A stretch of 64,000 nt of DNA from assembly GCA_020851565.1 (NCBI GenBank), contig JADZCN010000113.1, forward strand, positions 1 to 64,000. The letters run 5' to 3'. A program made the translations under genes and the position numbers. This DNA is from Acidobacteriota bacterium (GTDB taxonomy: Bacteria; Acidobacteriota; Vicinamibacteria; Vicinamibacterales; UBA2999). This document shows, one piece after another, positions 49,318 to 57,133 of this stretch (the first letter of the stretch is position 1; the number at the start of each line of letters is the position of its first letter). The notes under the pieces were generated by a model, which saw nothing but the letters and a program-made list of their open reading frames with translations, was not told the origin of the DNA and did not search any database.

Positions 49318-49773
49318 ATGCGACCTTTCCGGTTCCGCGCCGCCGCGGCCCTGGTGATGCGCCGCAAGCAGGAGGACGCCGCGCGCCAGCAGCTCGCCGC
49401 CGCCGACGCGGCCCGCCGGCGTGCCGATCTGCAGGCGCAGGCGGCCGCAGGGGCCGCGGATCGTGCGGCGGCCGCAGCCACGGAGGCCTGCCGCGCGGGC
49501 GCCGAAGGGTGGCGCCTCGGATGGCACCAAAGTTGGATGACCCGGAAGCGGCTCGAGGCGGACGCGGGCCGGCAGGCGGCGGCGGTATCGGCCGACGCCG
49601 CGGGCCGCGCGACCGCCGAGGTCCAGCTCGCCCATCAGCGGCGCCGCGCCCTCGAGCGGCTGCGCGACCGGGCGTGGCATCGCCACCAGCGCGAGGCGGG
49701 GCGCCTCGAGCTGCGCGAGATGAACGAGCTCGCCACGCTGCGCCATCACGCGCGGCCCGAGGACGAGCCCTGA
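49318..49773 (+). CDS. fliJ: flagellar export chaperone FliJ
   Basis: A 151-residue, highly charged, all-helical protein rich in Ala, Arg and Gln ([34 protein letters not shown] ... [19 protein letters not shown]), the pattern of FliJ coiled coils that stir the FliI hexamer and recycle chaperones. Assignment rests on composition, the FRF N-terminus, length and place directly after fliI. Starts 4 nt after the fliI stop. Confidence 0.82.
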   Translation: MRPFRFRAAAALVMRRKQEDAARQQLAAADAARRRADLQAQAAAGAADRAAAAATEACRAGAEGWRLGWHQSWMTRKRLEADAGRQAAAVSADAAGRATAEVQLAHQRRRALERLRDRAWHRHQREAGRLELREMNELATLRHHARPEDEP

Positions 49774-49816
49774 CCGTACAGGCGAGCGCCGGCAACGGCC
49801 TCTCGAAAGGATCACG

Positions 49817-50077
49817 ATGACGATTGATCAGACGACCAGCGCCGGGGACACGGGCGGATCCGGCGCCGTCCAGCGCAAGGGCCCGCTCGGGCAGGATGCG
49901 TTCATGAAGCTGCTCCTCACGCAGTTGCAGCACCAGGATCCCACCGCGCCGCAGGCCGACGGTGAGTTCCTCGCACAGCTCGCCCAGTTCAGCACGCTCG
50001 AGCAGCTGCAGGCGATGAACGCCAAGCTCGACGTGATTGCCGGCGTCTTCATGGCGGCCGATTCGGAGGTGCGGTAA
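49817..50077 (+). CDS. flgD: truncated hook-capping protein FlgD
   Basis: Only 86 residues, compared with over 200 for usual Flg[49 protein letters not shown] is an excellent FlgD N-terminal domain (export signal and cap-forming region). The whole C-terminal Tudor/Fn3-like part is missing, yet the stop overlaps the flgE start (TAATG) and no second piece follows. So this is either a natural minimal cap protein or a trimmed gene that still works. AAAGGA precedes the ATG. Confidence 0.85.
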   Translation: MTIDQTTSAGDTGGSGAVQRKGPLGQDAFMKLLLTQLQHQDPTAPQADGEFLAQLAQFSTLEQLQAMNAKLDVIAGVFMAADSEVR

Positions 50078-51333
50078 TGGGTTTCTCGACCAGCCTGTCA
50101 GGGCTCTACGCCAACCAGCAGAAGCTGAACGTCATCGGCAACAACCTGGCGAATCTCAACACCATCGGCTTCAAGGCGAGCACCGTCCAGTTCATGGACC
50201 TGGTCAGCCAGTCGGTGGGCGGGTCGAGCATGAATCCCATGCAGGTCGGCCTGGGCGTCACCACGGGATCGATCTCGCCCAACTTCCGCCAGGGCGGCGT
50301 CGAGACGACCGGCATCGCCACCAACGTCGCCATCCAGGGTGACGGCTTCTTCGTGATTGGGGGCGCCAACTCGCGTTCCTACACGCGCGCGGGCGACTTC
50401 ACCTTCGACGCCAACGGCACGCTCGTCACCCCGGATGGACAGCCCGTGCAGGGCTACACCGTCATCGATCCCGCCACCGGGCGCGTCGACACCACGGGCA
50501 CGCCCACCGACATCGTGCTGCCCCCGGGCGTGCTGCGGGCGCCGGTCGCCACCACGCTCTTCGGCACGACCACGAACCTGGACGCTGGCGCGGCCGCGGG
50601 CGCCACCTTCAGCACGGCAGTCCAGATCTACGACTCGCTGGGGCAGCCGCACGTGGCCACCATCACCTACACGAAGACCGGCGCCGGCGCCTGGGACTAC
50701 GACATCACCGTTCCGGGCGAGGACATCACGGGCGGAACCCCGGGCACGCCCTCGTCGATCGGCAACGGGACGCTCGCCTTCGACGCGCAGGGACGGCTCT
50801 CGCAGGTGAACGGCGGCGCGGTGGCCGACGTCGTCATCGCCGGCCCGGCGTGGGCCAACGGCGCTGCGGCCAACGGCTTCACGTGGGACCTCGTGGACGC
50901 CAACGGCGCGGCGTCGCTCACCGGTTTCGGCAGCCCGTCCGCCACCTCGTCGAGCACGCAGAACGGATCGCCCGCGGGCACGGTGACCGCCATCGGCATC
51001 AACGGCTCCGGCGAGATCCTCGCCACGTTCGGCACCGGCGCCACCATTGTCGTCGGGCAGCTCGCGATGGCCAACTTCAACAACCCGCAGGGCCTGACCA
51101 AGCTCGGATCGAACCGCTACGGCGAGAGCGCGGCCTCGGGCCTCGCCAGCATCGGCATCGCCGGCACGGGCGGGCGCGGCTCGCTGACCGGTGGCGCGGT
51201 CGAGCAGTCGAACGTCGACATCGCGCAGGAGTTCACGCAGATGATCCTCGCCCAGCGAGGCTACCAGGCGAACTCGAAGAGCATCACGGTCGCCGACGAG
51301 CTGCTCCTCGAAACCCTCAACCTGAAGCGGTGA
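50077..51333 (+). CDS. flgE: flagellar hook protein FlgE
   Basis: A 418-residue hook protein. N-terminus: GFSTSLSGLYANQQKLNVIGNNLANLNTIGFKAS, the rod/hook export helix. NVAIQGDGFFVIGG and YTRAGDFTFDANGTLVTPDGQPVQGY are classic hook motifs. A middle domain with FlgE D2-like repeats (VQIYDSLGQPHVATITYTKTGAGAW) follows. The end (GAVEQSNVDIAQEFTQMILAQRGYQANSKSITVADELLLETLNLKR) is the C-terminal rod helix. Starts at the flgD stop. Confidence 0.95.
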   Translation: MGFSTSLSGLYANQQKLNVIGNNLANLNTIGFKASTVQFMDLVSQSVGGSSMNPMQVGLGVTTGSISPNFRQGGVETTGIATNVAIQGDGFFVIGGANSRSYTRAGDFTFDANGTLVTPDGQPVQGYTVIDPATGRVDTTGTPTDIVLPPGVLRAPVATTLFGTTTNLDAGAAAGATFSTAVQIYDSLGQPHVATITYTKTGAGAWDYDITVPGEDITGGTPGTPSSIGNGTLAFDAQGRLSQVNGGAVADVVIAGPAWANGAAANGFTWDLVDANGAASLTGFGSPSATSSSTQNGSPAGTVTAIGINGSGEILATFGTGATIVVGQLAMANFNNPQGLTKLGSNRYGESAASGLASIGIAGTGGRGSLTGGAVEQSNVDIAQEFTQMILAQRGYQANSKSITVADELLLETLNLKR

Positions 51334-51337
51334 CGCG

Positions 51338-52954
51338 GTGCTGATCTCGCTTGGGCTCGGCCAGTCGCCGGCGGCGTCCGCCGGCGACATCCCCCTGCCG
51401 CCGGCTGGTCAGCCCGCCGACGCGGGGCGCGTGCCCGCGTTTGGCGATCAGGTCCGGCAACTCCTGGGCGCGTGGGCGACCGCGCCCGCGGCGGAAAACC
51501 CGCTCGCCTCGGTCCCCGCCTCCGAGAGGGTTCGCACCGCCGGAGCGCCCTCGCGGGATCGGGGCGCGCTGGCCGAGGAGGGCGGCGCTGTCGCCGACGA
51601 TCGCGACGCGCCCCCGGTCGCGGCCCCTCCTACCATCGTCGATCTGGCCCTGTGGATGGACGCGATGGCTCGCCAGGCGCCGGCCGTCCGTGCGCTGCCC
51701 GATCCGGAAACCGTGGCCGCCCCGGCTGGATCCCTGGCCGTGGGCCATGGCCGACCGGCGCCGGTGCATCCGGCCCGGTTGCCCTTCTCGGCCGAAGCGG
51801 TGTGGGCCGATGGCTTCGCTGCGGGATACCTGGCCGCGCAGCCGGGTGCCGGGTCCCCGGAGGAGAACCAAGCGGCGGTCGAGGCCGCTCGGCAAGAGCC
51901 GGCCGCCTCGGCCCTCGTCTGGACCGCCACCGCGGCCGGCCCCGAGTTCCAGAAGCGCACTGACGGCGCGGGCCGCGATCGCGACTCCCAGCCGGCTGCC
52001 CACTCCAACCCGAGCGCCCCCGATGCGCTCACCACCATGGCGGGTCGCGGACAGGAGCCGTCGCACGGCATCGTGGACGCGCGATCTCGCCTCAGGCTGA
52101 TTCATCCCCGGAGTGCCGACGGGGCACCGACGCCGAGGGTATCCAGCGAGGGCGTCGCGAGCCCGGCGGGCGCGGCCCGCTCGGCGGAACCGGGCACTGC
52201 CAGCCTCGCCCCGGCGGCCCCTCCTGATGCGTCTCCCGCATCTGCCGTGGTGCGGCTCACTGAACCGGGTCACGTCGACGGGCCGCAGCGGCCCGTCCAC
52301 GGCGGCTCACGCGAGCCGGCGCCGGTCGAACCCGTCAAGCCTCACGCGCGATTGTCCTCGCCGCCGACAGAGGGACGCGCCGCAGGGCATGCGAGCAGTG
52401 TGGCCGTCACGCACGACGTCGAGGCGCCCCGGTCATCGCCGCGGCGGGCGACCGAGGCGAGCCAGCCGCCGCACCCATACCTGACGCTCGTCGAGTCCAC
52501 CCGCCAGGCATCGATCGCGTCCGCGGGCAGCGAAGTGCGGGCGGCGGCCCCGCAGGAATCCAGCGAGCCCGAGCTGCCGGAGCAGATCGTCCAGTCACTC
52601 CGCCTCCAGGCCACCGCCGGGGGTGGCGAAGCGCGCGTCCAGCTGCGGCCCGAGTATCTCGGCGAGCTCACCATCCGCGTCGTCGTCGAGGACGGAGCCG
52701 TCACGGCGCGGCTCGAAGCCGAAATCCCCGCAGTGCGCGAGTGGATCGAGCGGCACGAGGTGTCCCTGCGCCAGGCCCTCGGCGAGCACGGCCTCACGCT
52801 CGACGAGCTGAGCGTCTCGGACCGCGACGGCTCCGACGGGGCGCTCGACGACGGCGAGCGGGACGACACGGCCGAGCGCGAGTCGCCCCAGCACCACCGC
52901 CGTGCACGGCGGCGCGCCGATGACGACGAGCCACGCTTCGAGGTGACGGCCTGA
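51338..52954 (+). CDS. fliK: hook-length control protein FliK
   Basis: A 538-residue Pro/Ala-rich protein. The first 440 residues are low-complexity and act as the molecular ruler. The C-terminal domain (about 445-515) is the type III specificity switch, with LPEQIVQSLRLQATAGGGEARVQLRPEYLGELTIRVVVEDGAVTARLEAE and VREWIERHEVSLRQALGEHGLTLDELSV. The sequence of the ruler is not conserved, so the assignment rests on the C-terminal domain and gene position. Begins at GTG 4 nt after the flgE stop. Confidence 0.88.
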   Translation: MLISLGLGQSPAASAGDIPLPPAGQPADAGRVPAFGDQVRQLLGAWATAPAAENPLASVPASERVRTAGAPSRDRGALAEEGGAVADDRDAPPVAAPPTIVDLALWMDAMARQAPAVRALPDPETVAAPAGSLAVGHGRPAPVHPARLPFSAEAVWADGFAAGYLAAQPGAGSPEENQAAVEAARQEPAASALVWTATAAGPEFQKRTDGAGRDRDSQPAAHSNPSAPDALTTMAGRGQEPSHGIVDARSRLRLIHPRSADGAPTPRVSSEGVASPAGAARSAEPGTASLAPAAPPDASPASAVVRLTEPGHVDGPQRPVHGGSREPAPVEPVKPHARLSSPPTEGRAAGHASSVAVTHDVEAPRSSPRRATEASQPPHPYLTLVESTRQASIASAGSEVRAAAPQESSEPELPEQIVQSLRLQATAGGGEARVQLRPEYLGELTIRVVVEDGAVTARLEAEIPAVREWIERHEVSLRQALGEHGLTLDELSVSDRDGSDGALDDGERDDTAERESPQHHRRARRRADDDEPRFEVTA

Positions 52955-52973
52955 GAAGGGCGGAAGGCAAGAG

Positions 52974-52998
52974 GCGGAAGGCAGAAGGCTCCTTCCGC
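52974..52998 (+). terminator. hairpin after fliK
   Basis: GCGGAAGG and CCTTCCGC form a perfect 8-bp stem with a 9-nt loop, 20 nt after the fliK stop. It is followed by a long pyrimidine-rich stretch rather than a T run. It could end the first flagellar transcript, since a new sigma-54 promoter follows within 150 nt. Confidence 0.5.
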
Positions 52999-53122
52999 AC
53001 TTCTCGCTTCTCGCTTCTTCTCTCCCTCCCCCCTGTCGTCCCACCGTCACCCCGGTCCGGCCGGCCGACGCGGTGAGCCCCGAAAAACCGCGAAGATCCG
53101 CCTTGCAGCGCGATATCCCGCG

Positions 53123-53138
53123 CGGCATCCGGCTTGCT
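53123..53138 (+). promoter_or_regulatory. sigma-54 promoter of the fliL operon
   Basis: CGGCATCCGGCTTGCT has exact GG/GC spacing and the same CGGCATC-N4-TTGCT form as the flgB promoter. Transcription should start near 53149, so translation begins at 53164 rather than at the ATG at 53140. Confidence 0.7.
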
Positions 53139-53169
53139 CATGGGTTGGCCAGTGACATCACCCATGAGC
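53136..53169. repeat. inverted repeat across the fliL start codon
   Basis: GCTCATGGGT and ACCCATGAGC are perfect 10-bp inverted arms around 14 nt. The left arm begins in the -12 element; the right arm contains the fliL start codon. A regulator-binding site is the likelier reading, because the predicted transcript would start after the left arm. Confidence 0.6.
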
Positions 53170-53658
53170 GAAGCACCTCAACCCTCCGCGCCTCCGGCGC
53201 CTCCGGCGCCGGCCAGGGGACGCCGCCGGCTCCCCCTTCTGGCCGGCATCGCCGTGCTGGTCCTGGCTGCCGGGGGAGCGGCGTACTGGTTCCTCCAGAG
53301 GCCTGCGTCGGCCGAGGCCGCCGCCCGCGAGGCCCCGCCGCCGAAGCGCGGCATCGTCTCGTTCGATCCGTTCGTCGTCAATCTCGCCGACTCGAAGGCG
53401 TCGAGGTTCCTGCGCGTGTCGATGCAGCTCGTCGTGAGGGACGCCGGGCAGGCCGCGGAGATGGAGGAGTCGAAGGTCGCACTCATGCAGGCCCGCTCCG
53501 CGATGCTCGAGGTGCTCACCACGCAGACCTCGGACGTGCTGGTCACGCCCGAGGGCAAGGCGGCGCTGCGCGCCGCCATCATCGAGAAGCTCGGCCACGT
53601 GGTCGAGGAATTCGAGGTCGTCGATGTCCTCTTCTCCGACTTCGTCGTCCAGTTCTAG
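53164..53658 (+). CDS. fliL: flagellar basal-body-associated protein FliL
   Basis: A 164-residue single-pass membrane protein that supports stator function. A Pro-rich cytoplasmic tail and one membrane helix (about 24-46, LPLLAGIAVLVLAAGGAAYWFL) are followed by the periplasmic domain: VSFDPFVVNLADSKASRFLRVSMQLVV and VLTTQTSDVLVTPEGKAALRAAIIEKL, ending FEVVDVLFSDFVVQF, a typical FliL C-terminus. The start is supported by the sigma-54 promoter. Overlaps the next gene by 35 nt. Confidence 0.92.
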   Translation: MSEAPQPSAPPAPPAPARGRRRLPLLAGIAVLVLAAGGAAYWFLQRPASAEAAAREAPPPKRGIVSFDPFVVNLADSKASRFLRVSMQLVVRDAGQAAEMEESKVALMQARSAMLEVLTTQTSDVLVTPEGKAALRAAIIEKLGHVVEEFEVVDVLFSDFVVQF

Positions 53659-53926
53659 CGCGGGCGCGGCCGACGAGCCGCTCGCCCCGGTCTTCGACGT
53701 CGAGTGCACGGTCGAGTTCGTGCTCGGCACCGGGCGCATCACCGTCCGCGACTGCCTGCAGCTCGAGCGCGCCAGCATCGTGCGGCTCGACCAGCCGGCC
53801 GGCTCCGATCTCGAGCTGCGCGTGCAGGGACGCCCGCTCGCCAACGGCGAGGTCGTCATCGTGGACGACGGCACGGCGCTGCGCCTGCGCCGGATCATCC
53901 CGCCTGCGGGTGCCGAGGTCGCGTGA
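53624..53926 (+). CDS. short FliN-like (SpoA-domain) protein
   Basis: A 100-residue SpoA-domain protein. After a Ser-rich leader comes VFDVECTVEFVLGTGRITVRDCLQLERASIVRLDQPAGSDLELRVQGRPLANGEVVIVDDGTALRLRRI, the normal FliN fold with its GxxxL-D-P-x-x-V pattern slightly altered. The cluster also has a longer, more canonical FliN next to fliM. Having a second SpoA protein between fliL and fliO is unusual; it might form part of the C ring or act in export like SctQ fragments. The start lies inside fliL. Confidence 0.85.
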   Translation: MSSSPTSSSSSSAGAADEPLAPVFDVECTVEFVLGTGRITVRDCLQLERASIVRLDQPAGSDLELRVQGRPLANGEVVIVDDGTALRLRRIIPPAGAEVA

Positions 53927-54252
53927 TGGTGCTCGCGCAGACGGTGCTGCCCGGGTCCGATCCCGTGCCGATCAGCGGGCAGGCCATGGCCGCGGTGCTG
54001 GTCGTCCTCGTGCTGCTCGTGGCCGTGTCGTGGCTGCTCCGGCGCGGCACCCTGGTGCGCCGATCGAAGCAGGCGGTCACGGTGGAAACGGCGGTGGCCC
54101 TCGGCGATCGCCGGTCGCTGGTGATCGTGGCGGTCGAGGGCCGCCGGCTGCTCGTGGGCCTCACGCCAGGGCAGATCAGCCTCGTCACCGAGCTGCAGCC
54201 GCCGTTCGCCTCGGCGCTCGAGGCTTCGGTCGAGAAAGGTGCGCCGTCGTGA
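53926..54252 (+). CDS. fliO: flagellar export assembly protein FliO
   Basis: A 108-residue protein with one membrane helix (about 20-37, MAAVLVVLVLLVAVSWLL) and a basic cytoplasmic part: QAVTVETAVALGDRRSLVIVAVEGRRLLVGLTPGQISLVTEL. This small-SH3-like stretch with ALGxRRSLVxVxVxGRxLLVGxT is the FliO signature. FliO helps assemble the FliP ring and is lost after assembly. The start overlaps the previous stop (TGATG), and fliP overlaps its stop (GTGA). Confidence 0.88.
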   Translation: MVLAQTVLPGSDPVPISGQAMAAVLVVLVLLVAVSWLLRRGTLVRRSKQAVTVETAVALGDRRSLVIVAVEGRRLLVGLTPGQISLVTELQPPFASALEASVEKGAPS

Positions 54253-54989
54253 CGACGCGACGACGGTGGCTGGGGGCCGTGACGGCGATGGCCGTGCTCG
54301 CCTCGGCACGTCTCGCGGCGCAGCAGCCGTCGAGCCTGGACGTGCGGGTGGACGGCCTCGGCACGATCTCGGCGCCGCTGCAGGTCGTCCTCTTCCTGAC
54401 GCTGCTCACGTTCATCCCGGCGGCGCTGGTGATCATGACATCGTTCACGCGCATCGCCATCGTCTTCCATTTCCTGCGCCAGGCGCTGGGGACGCAGGAG
54501 ATGCCGTCGAACCAGATGCTGGTCGGGCTGACGCTGTTCCTGACGGTCTTCATCATGGCGCCGGTCGGGCAGCGGGTCCACGAGCTGGCCGTCGCGCCGG
54601 CCCTGGAGGGCCGGCTGTCGGTCACCGAGGCGCTCGACCGGGGCGCACCGCCGGTGCGCGAGTTCATGCTGAAGCAGACGCGCGAGGCCGATCTCGCCCT
54701 CTTCGTCGAGCTCGGACGACTGCCGCGCCCCGAGCGCGTGGACGACCTGCCGATGCGCGTCGTCATCCCCGCCTTCGCCATCTCGGAGCTCAAGACCGGC
54801 TTCCAGATGGGCTTCTTCCTCTTCGTGCCCTTCCTGCTCATCGACCTCATCGTCTCGACGACGCTGCTGTCGATGGGGATGCTGCAGCTGCCGCCCGCGA
54901 TGATCTCGCTGCCGTTCAAGATCCTCCTCTTCGTGATGATCGACGGCTGGAACCTGCTGGTGGCCTCGCTGGTGCGGAGCTTCATGTGA
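54249..54989 (+). CDS. fliP: flagellar export gate protein FliP
   Basis: A 246-residue membrane protein with a cleavable signal peptide (about 1-25), as usual for FliP. FLTLLTFIPAALVIMTSFTRIAIVFHFLRQALGTQEMPSNQMLVGLTLFLTVFIMAP and VIPAFAISELKTGFQMGFFLFVPFLLIDLIVSTTLLSMGMLQLPPAMISLPFKILLFVMIDGWNLL are the family's two long conserved blocks. Forms the core of the export channel with FliQ and FliR. GTG start. Confidence 0.96.
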   Translation: MTTRRRWLGAVTAMAVLASARLAAQQPSSLDVRVDGLGTISAPLQVVLFLTLLTFIPAALVIMTSFTRIAIVFHFLRQALGTQEMPSNQMLVGLTLFLTVFIMAPVGQRVHELAVAPALEGRLSVTEALDRGAPPVREFMLKQTREADLALFVELGRLPRPERVDDLPMRVVIPAFAISELKTGFQMGFFLFVPFLLIDLIVSTTLLSMGMLQLPPAMISLPFKILLFVMIDGWNLLVASLVRSFM

Positions 54990-55018
54990 GGCGCGCCGCG
55001 CGCCCGAGGTGACATGCG

Positions 55019-55288
55019 ATGTCCGAAGCGCTCGTCGTCGGTCTGGTCCGGCAGGCCATTGAAACGGCCGTCATCGTCACGCTGCCCATGCTGCTCGCGG
55101 GCCTCATCGCCGGCGTGCTCGTGAGCGTGTTCCAGACCGTGACGTCCATCCAGGACAACGTGCTGGCGTTCATCCCGCGCGCGCTCGCCATCTTCGTCGT
55201 CTTCGCCCTGGCCTTCCCGTGGATGCTGCGCGTCGTGACGGGCTTCTCGGCCGGGATCATCCGGCGGCTGCCCGAGCTCATCCGGTGA
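55019..55288 (+). CDS. fliQ: flagellar export gate protein FliQ
   Basis: An 89-residue protein with two membrane helices (LPMLLAGLIAGVLVSVFQTVTSIQDN and ALAIFVVFALAFPWMLRVV). VSVFQTVTSIQDNVLAFIPR corresponds to the conserved FQAxTQIQExTLxFxPK stretch of FliQ. Four FliQ copies surround FliP-FliR in the gate. The fliR start overlaps its stop (TGATG). Confidence 0.94.
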   Translation: MSEALVVGLVRQAIETAVIVTLPMLLAGLIAGVLVSVFQTVTSIQDNVLAFIPRALAIFVVFALAFPWMLRVVTGFSAGIIRRLPELIR

Positions 55289-56043
55289 TGGATCTCGACC
55301 TCCTGGTGCGGGTCGGGCTGCTCGTGGCGCGGCCGAGCATGGTGGTGATGAGCGCGCCCGCGTTCGGCGGACAGTCGGCGCCGCCCTACGTGCGCGTCGG
55401 CCTGGCGCTGCTGCTGGCCGTCCTGTCGCTGCCGCTCGTGCCCGTGCCGCCGGTGCCCACGCTGGCGGCGCTCGGGGTCATCGTCCTGCGCGAGCTGGCC
55501 ATCGGCCTGGCACTCGGTCTGTCCGTGCGCGCGGTGCTGGCCGGCGCGGAGCTCGGCGGGCACATCACGAGCAGCCAGCTGATGCTCTCGTACGGATCGC
55601 TCATCGATCCGCAGGGCGGCGCGCGCAACACGCTGCTCGCCACACTGTACGGCAACCTGGCGCTCATCACCTTCTTCGCCATCAACGGCCATCACGTCCT
55701 GCTGCGGGGGCTGGCGGCGTCGTACCAGGCGCTGCCGATCGGCGTCGGCGCCATCGACGGCACGCTGGCGGCCAGCGTCACGCGCCTGCTCGGCGTGGTG
55801 TTCGAGTTCGGCCTGCGCCTGGCGGCGCCCATCATCGTCGTGATGCTGGTCGTCGAGCTCGCGACGGGGCTCGTGTCGAAGGCCGCGCCCGCACTCAACC
55901 TGATGGTCGTCGGCACGCCGGTGCGGCTGATTGTCGGCCTGCTGGTGGTGGCCGCGGTGGTACCCCAGATCCCGGGGGTCACCGCCCGCTTCGTCACCCT
56001 CGCCATCGAGGCCGGCCAGGCGCTCGCCCGGGGGCTGCGCTAG
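55288..56043 (+). CDS. fliR: flagellar export gate protein FliR
   Basis: A 251-residue membrane protein with about six helices. RVGLLVARPSMVVMSAPAFGGQSAPPYVRVGLALLLAVL is the N-terminal block; LRELAIGLALGLSVRAVLAGAELGGHITSSQLMLSYGSLIDPQGG the conserved centre. One subunit joins five FliP in the channel core. Starts at the fliQ stop and precedes flhB by 7 nt. Confidence 0.94.
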   Translation: MDLDLLVRVGLLVARPSMVVMSAPAFGGQSAPPYVRVGLALLLAVLSLPLVPVPPVPTLAALGVIVLRELAIGLALGLSVRAVLAGAELGGHITSSQLMLSYGSLIDPQGGARNTLLATLYGNLALITFFAINGHHVLLRGLAASYQALPIGVGAIDGTLAASVTRLLGVVFEFGLRLAAPIIVVMLVVELATGLVSKAAPALNLMVVGTPVRLIVGLLVVAAVVPQIPGVTARFVTLAIEAGQALARGLR

Positions 56044-56050
56044 GACTGCC

Positions 56051-57127
56051 ATGGCCGACCAGCACGCCGGGGAGCGAACCGAGAAGCCGTCGGCCAAGCG
56101 GCTGAAGGACGCGCGCGAGAAGGGCCAGGTGGCGCGCAGCCAGGACCTGGTGACCGCCCTGGCGCTCCTTGGCGTCACGGTCGCGCTCGCCCGCACGGGA
56201 GCCTCGGGCGCCGGCCGCCTCGAGCGGCGGCTCGCCGAGAGCCTCTCTCACCTCGATGAATCGGCGCGCGCCTCGATTGCTCTACACGACCTCGCCAACC
56301 AGACGGTCAGCGACCTGTTGCTGCTCGGCATGGTGGCGGGCCCGTTCCTGCTGGCCGCCGTCGTCGTGTCGCTGGCCGGCAACTTCACGCAGAGCGGGTG
56401 GGTGTTCGCGGCCGATCGGCTCACACCCGACTGGTCGCGCCTGAGCCCGAAGCACGGCCTGGCGCGGCTCAAGCCGTCGCAGTCGGGCCTCGACCTGGTG
56501 AAGACGGCGATGGCCGCGACGGTGGTGGCCGCCCTCGCGTGGCAGGTCGTCCGTGAGGCCCTGGGCGATGCGCCGCGCCTCGCGTGGCTCGGGCCCGGGA
56601 GCGTGGCCGAGGCGGGCTGGAGCCACGTGTACCGGCTGCTCGTGCAGGCGGGCCTGGCGCTCGCCGCGATTGCGGGCGCCGACTACGGCCTCCAGCGATG
56701 GCGCCACTACGCGTCGCTGAAGATGACCAAGCAGGAGCTGCGCGACGAGGCGCGGTCGAGCGAAGGCAGCCCCGAGATCAAGGCGCGCGTGCGGCGCATC
56801 CAGCGCGAGATGACGCGCAAGCGCATGCTGAATGCGGTGAAGACAGCCACGGTGGTCGTGACCAACCCCACCCACTACGCGGTCGCCCTCCAGTACCAGC
56901 GCGCCCGGATGGGCGCGCCCGTCGTCGTTGCCAAGGGGCGCGACCACCTGGCGCAGCGCATCAAGGCAATCGCCCGCGAGGCCGGCGTGCCGCTGGTGGA
57001 GAACGTCCCGCTGGCCCAGGCGCTCTACAAGGGCGCCGAGGTCGGCGACGAGATTCCCGGGCCGCTCTTCGGCGCCGTGGCCGAAGTGCTCGCCTATCTG
57101 ATCCGGATCAAACAACTGGCGCTCTAG
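56051..57127 (+). CDS. flhB: flagellar export switch protein FlhB
   Basis: A 358-residue membrane protein with four helices and a cytoplasmic switch domain. GERTEKPSAKRLKDAREKGQVARSQDLVTA is the signature N-terminus. The autocleavage site NPTHY is intact (VVVTNPTHYAVALQY, about residue 270), so FlhB can change substrate class from hook to filament, triggered by FliK. The C-terminal part (GVPLVENVPLAQALYKGAEVGDEIPGPLFGAVAEVLAYL) is normal. Confidence 0.96.
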   Translation: MADQHAGERTEKPSAKRLKDAREKGQVARSQDLVTALALLGVTVALARTGASGAGRLERRLAESLSHLDESARASIALHDLANQTVSDLLLLGMVAGPFLLAAVVVSLAGNFTQSGWVFAADRLTPDWSRLSPKHGLARLKPSQSGLDLVKTAMAATVVAALAWQVVREALGDAPRLAWLGPGSVAEAGWSHVYRLLVQAGLALAAIAGADYGLQRWRHYASLKMTKQELRDEARSSEGSPEIKARVRRIQREMTRKRMLNAVKTATVVVTNPTHYAVALQYQRARMGAPVVVAKGRDHLAQRIKAIAREAGVPLVENVPLAQALYKGAEVGDEIPGPLFGAVAEVLAYLIRIKQLAL

Positions 57128-57133
57128 ACACCC

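Noticed and set aside
53140-53163. ATG at 53140 as the fliL start
   Set aside because: It lies upstream of the transcription start predicted from the sigma-54 promoter.
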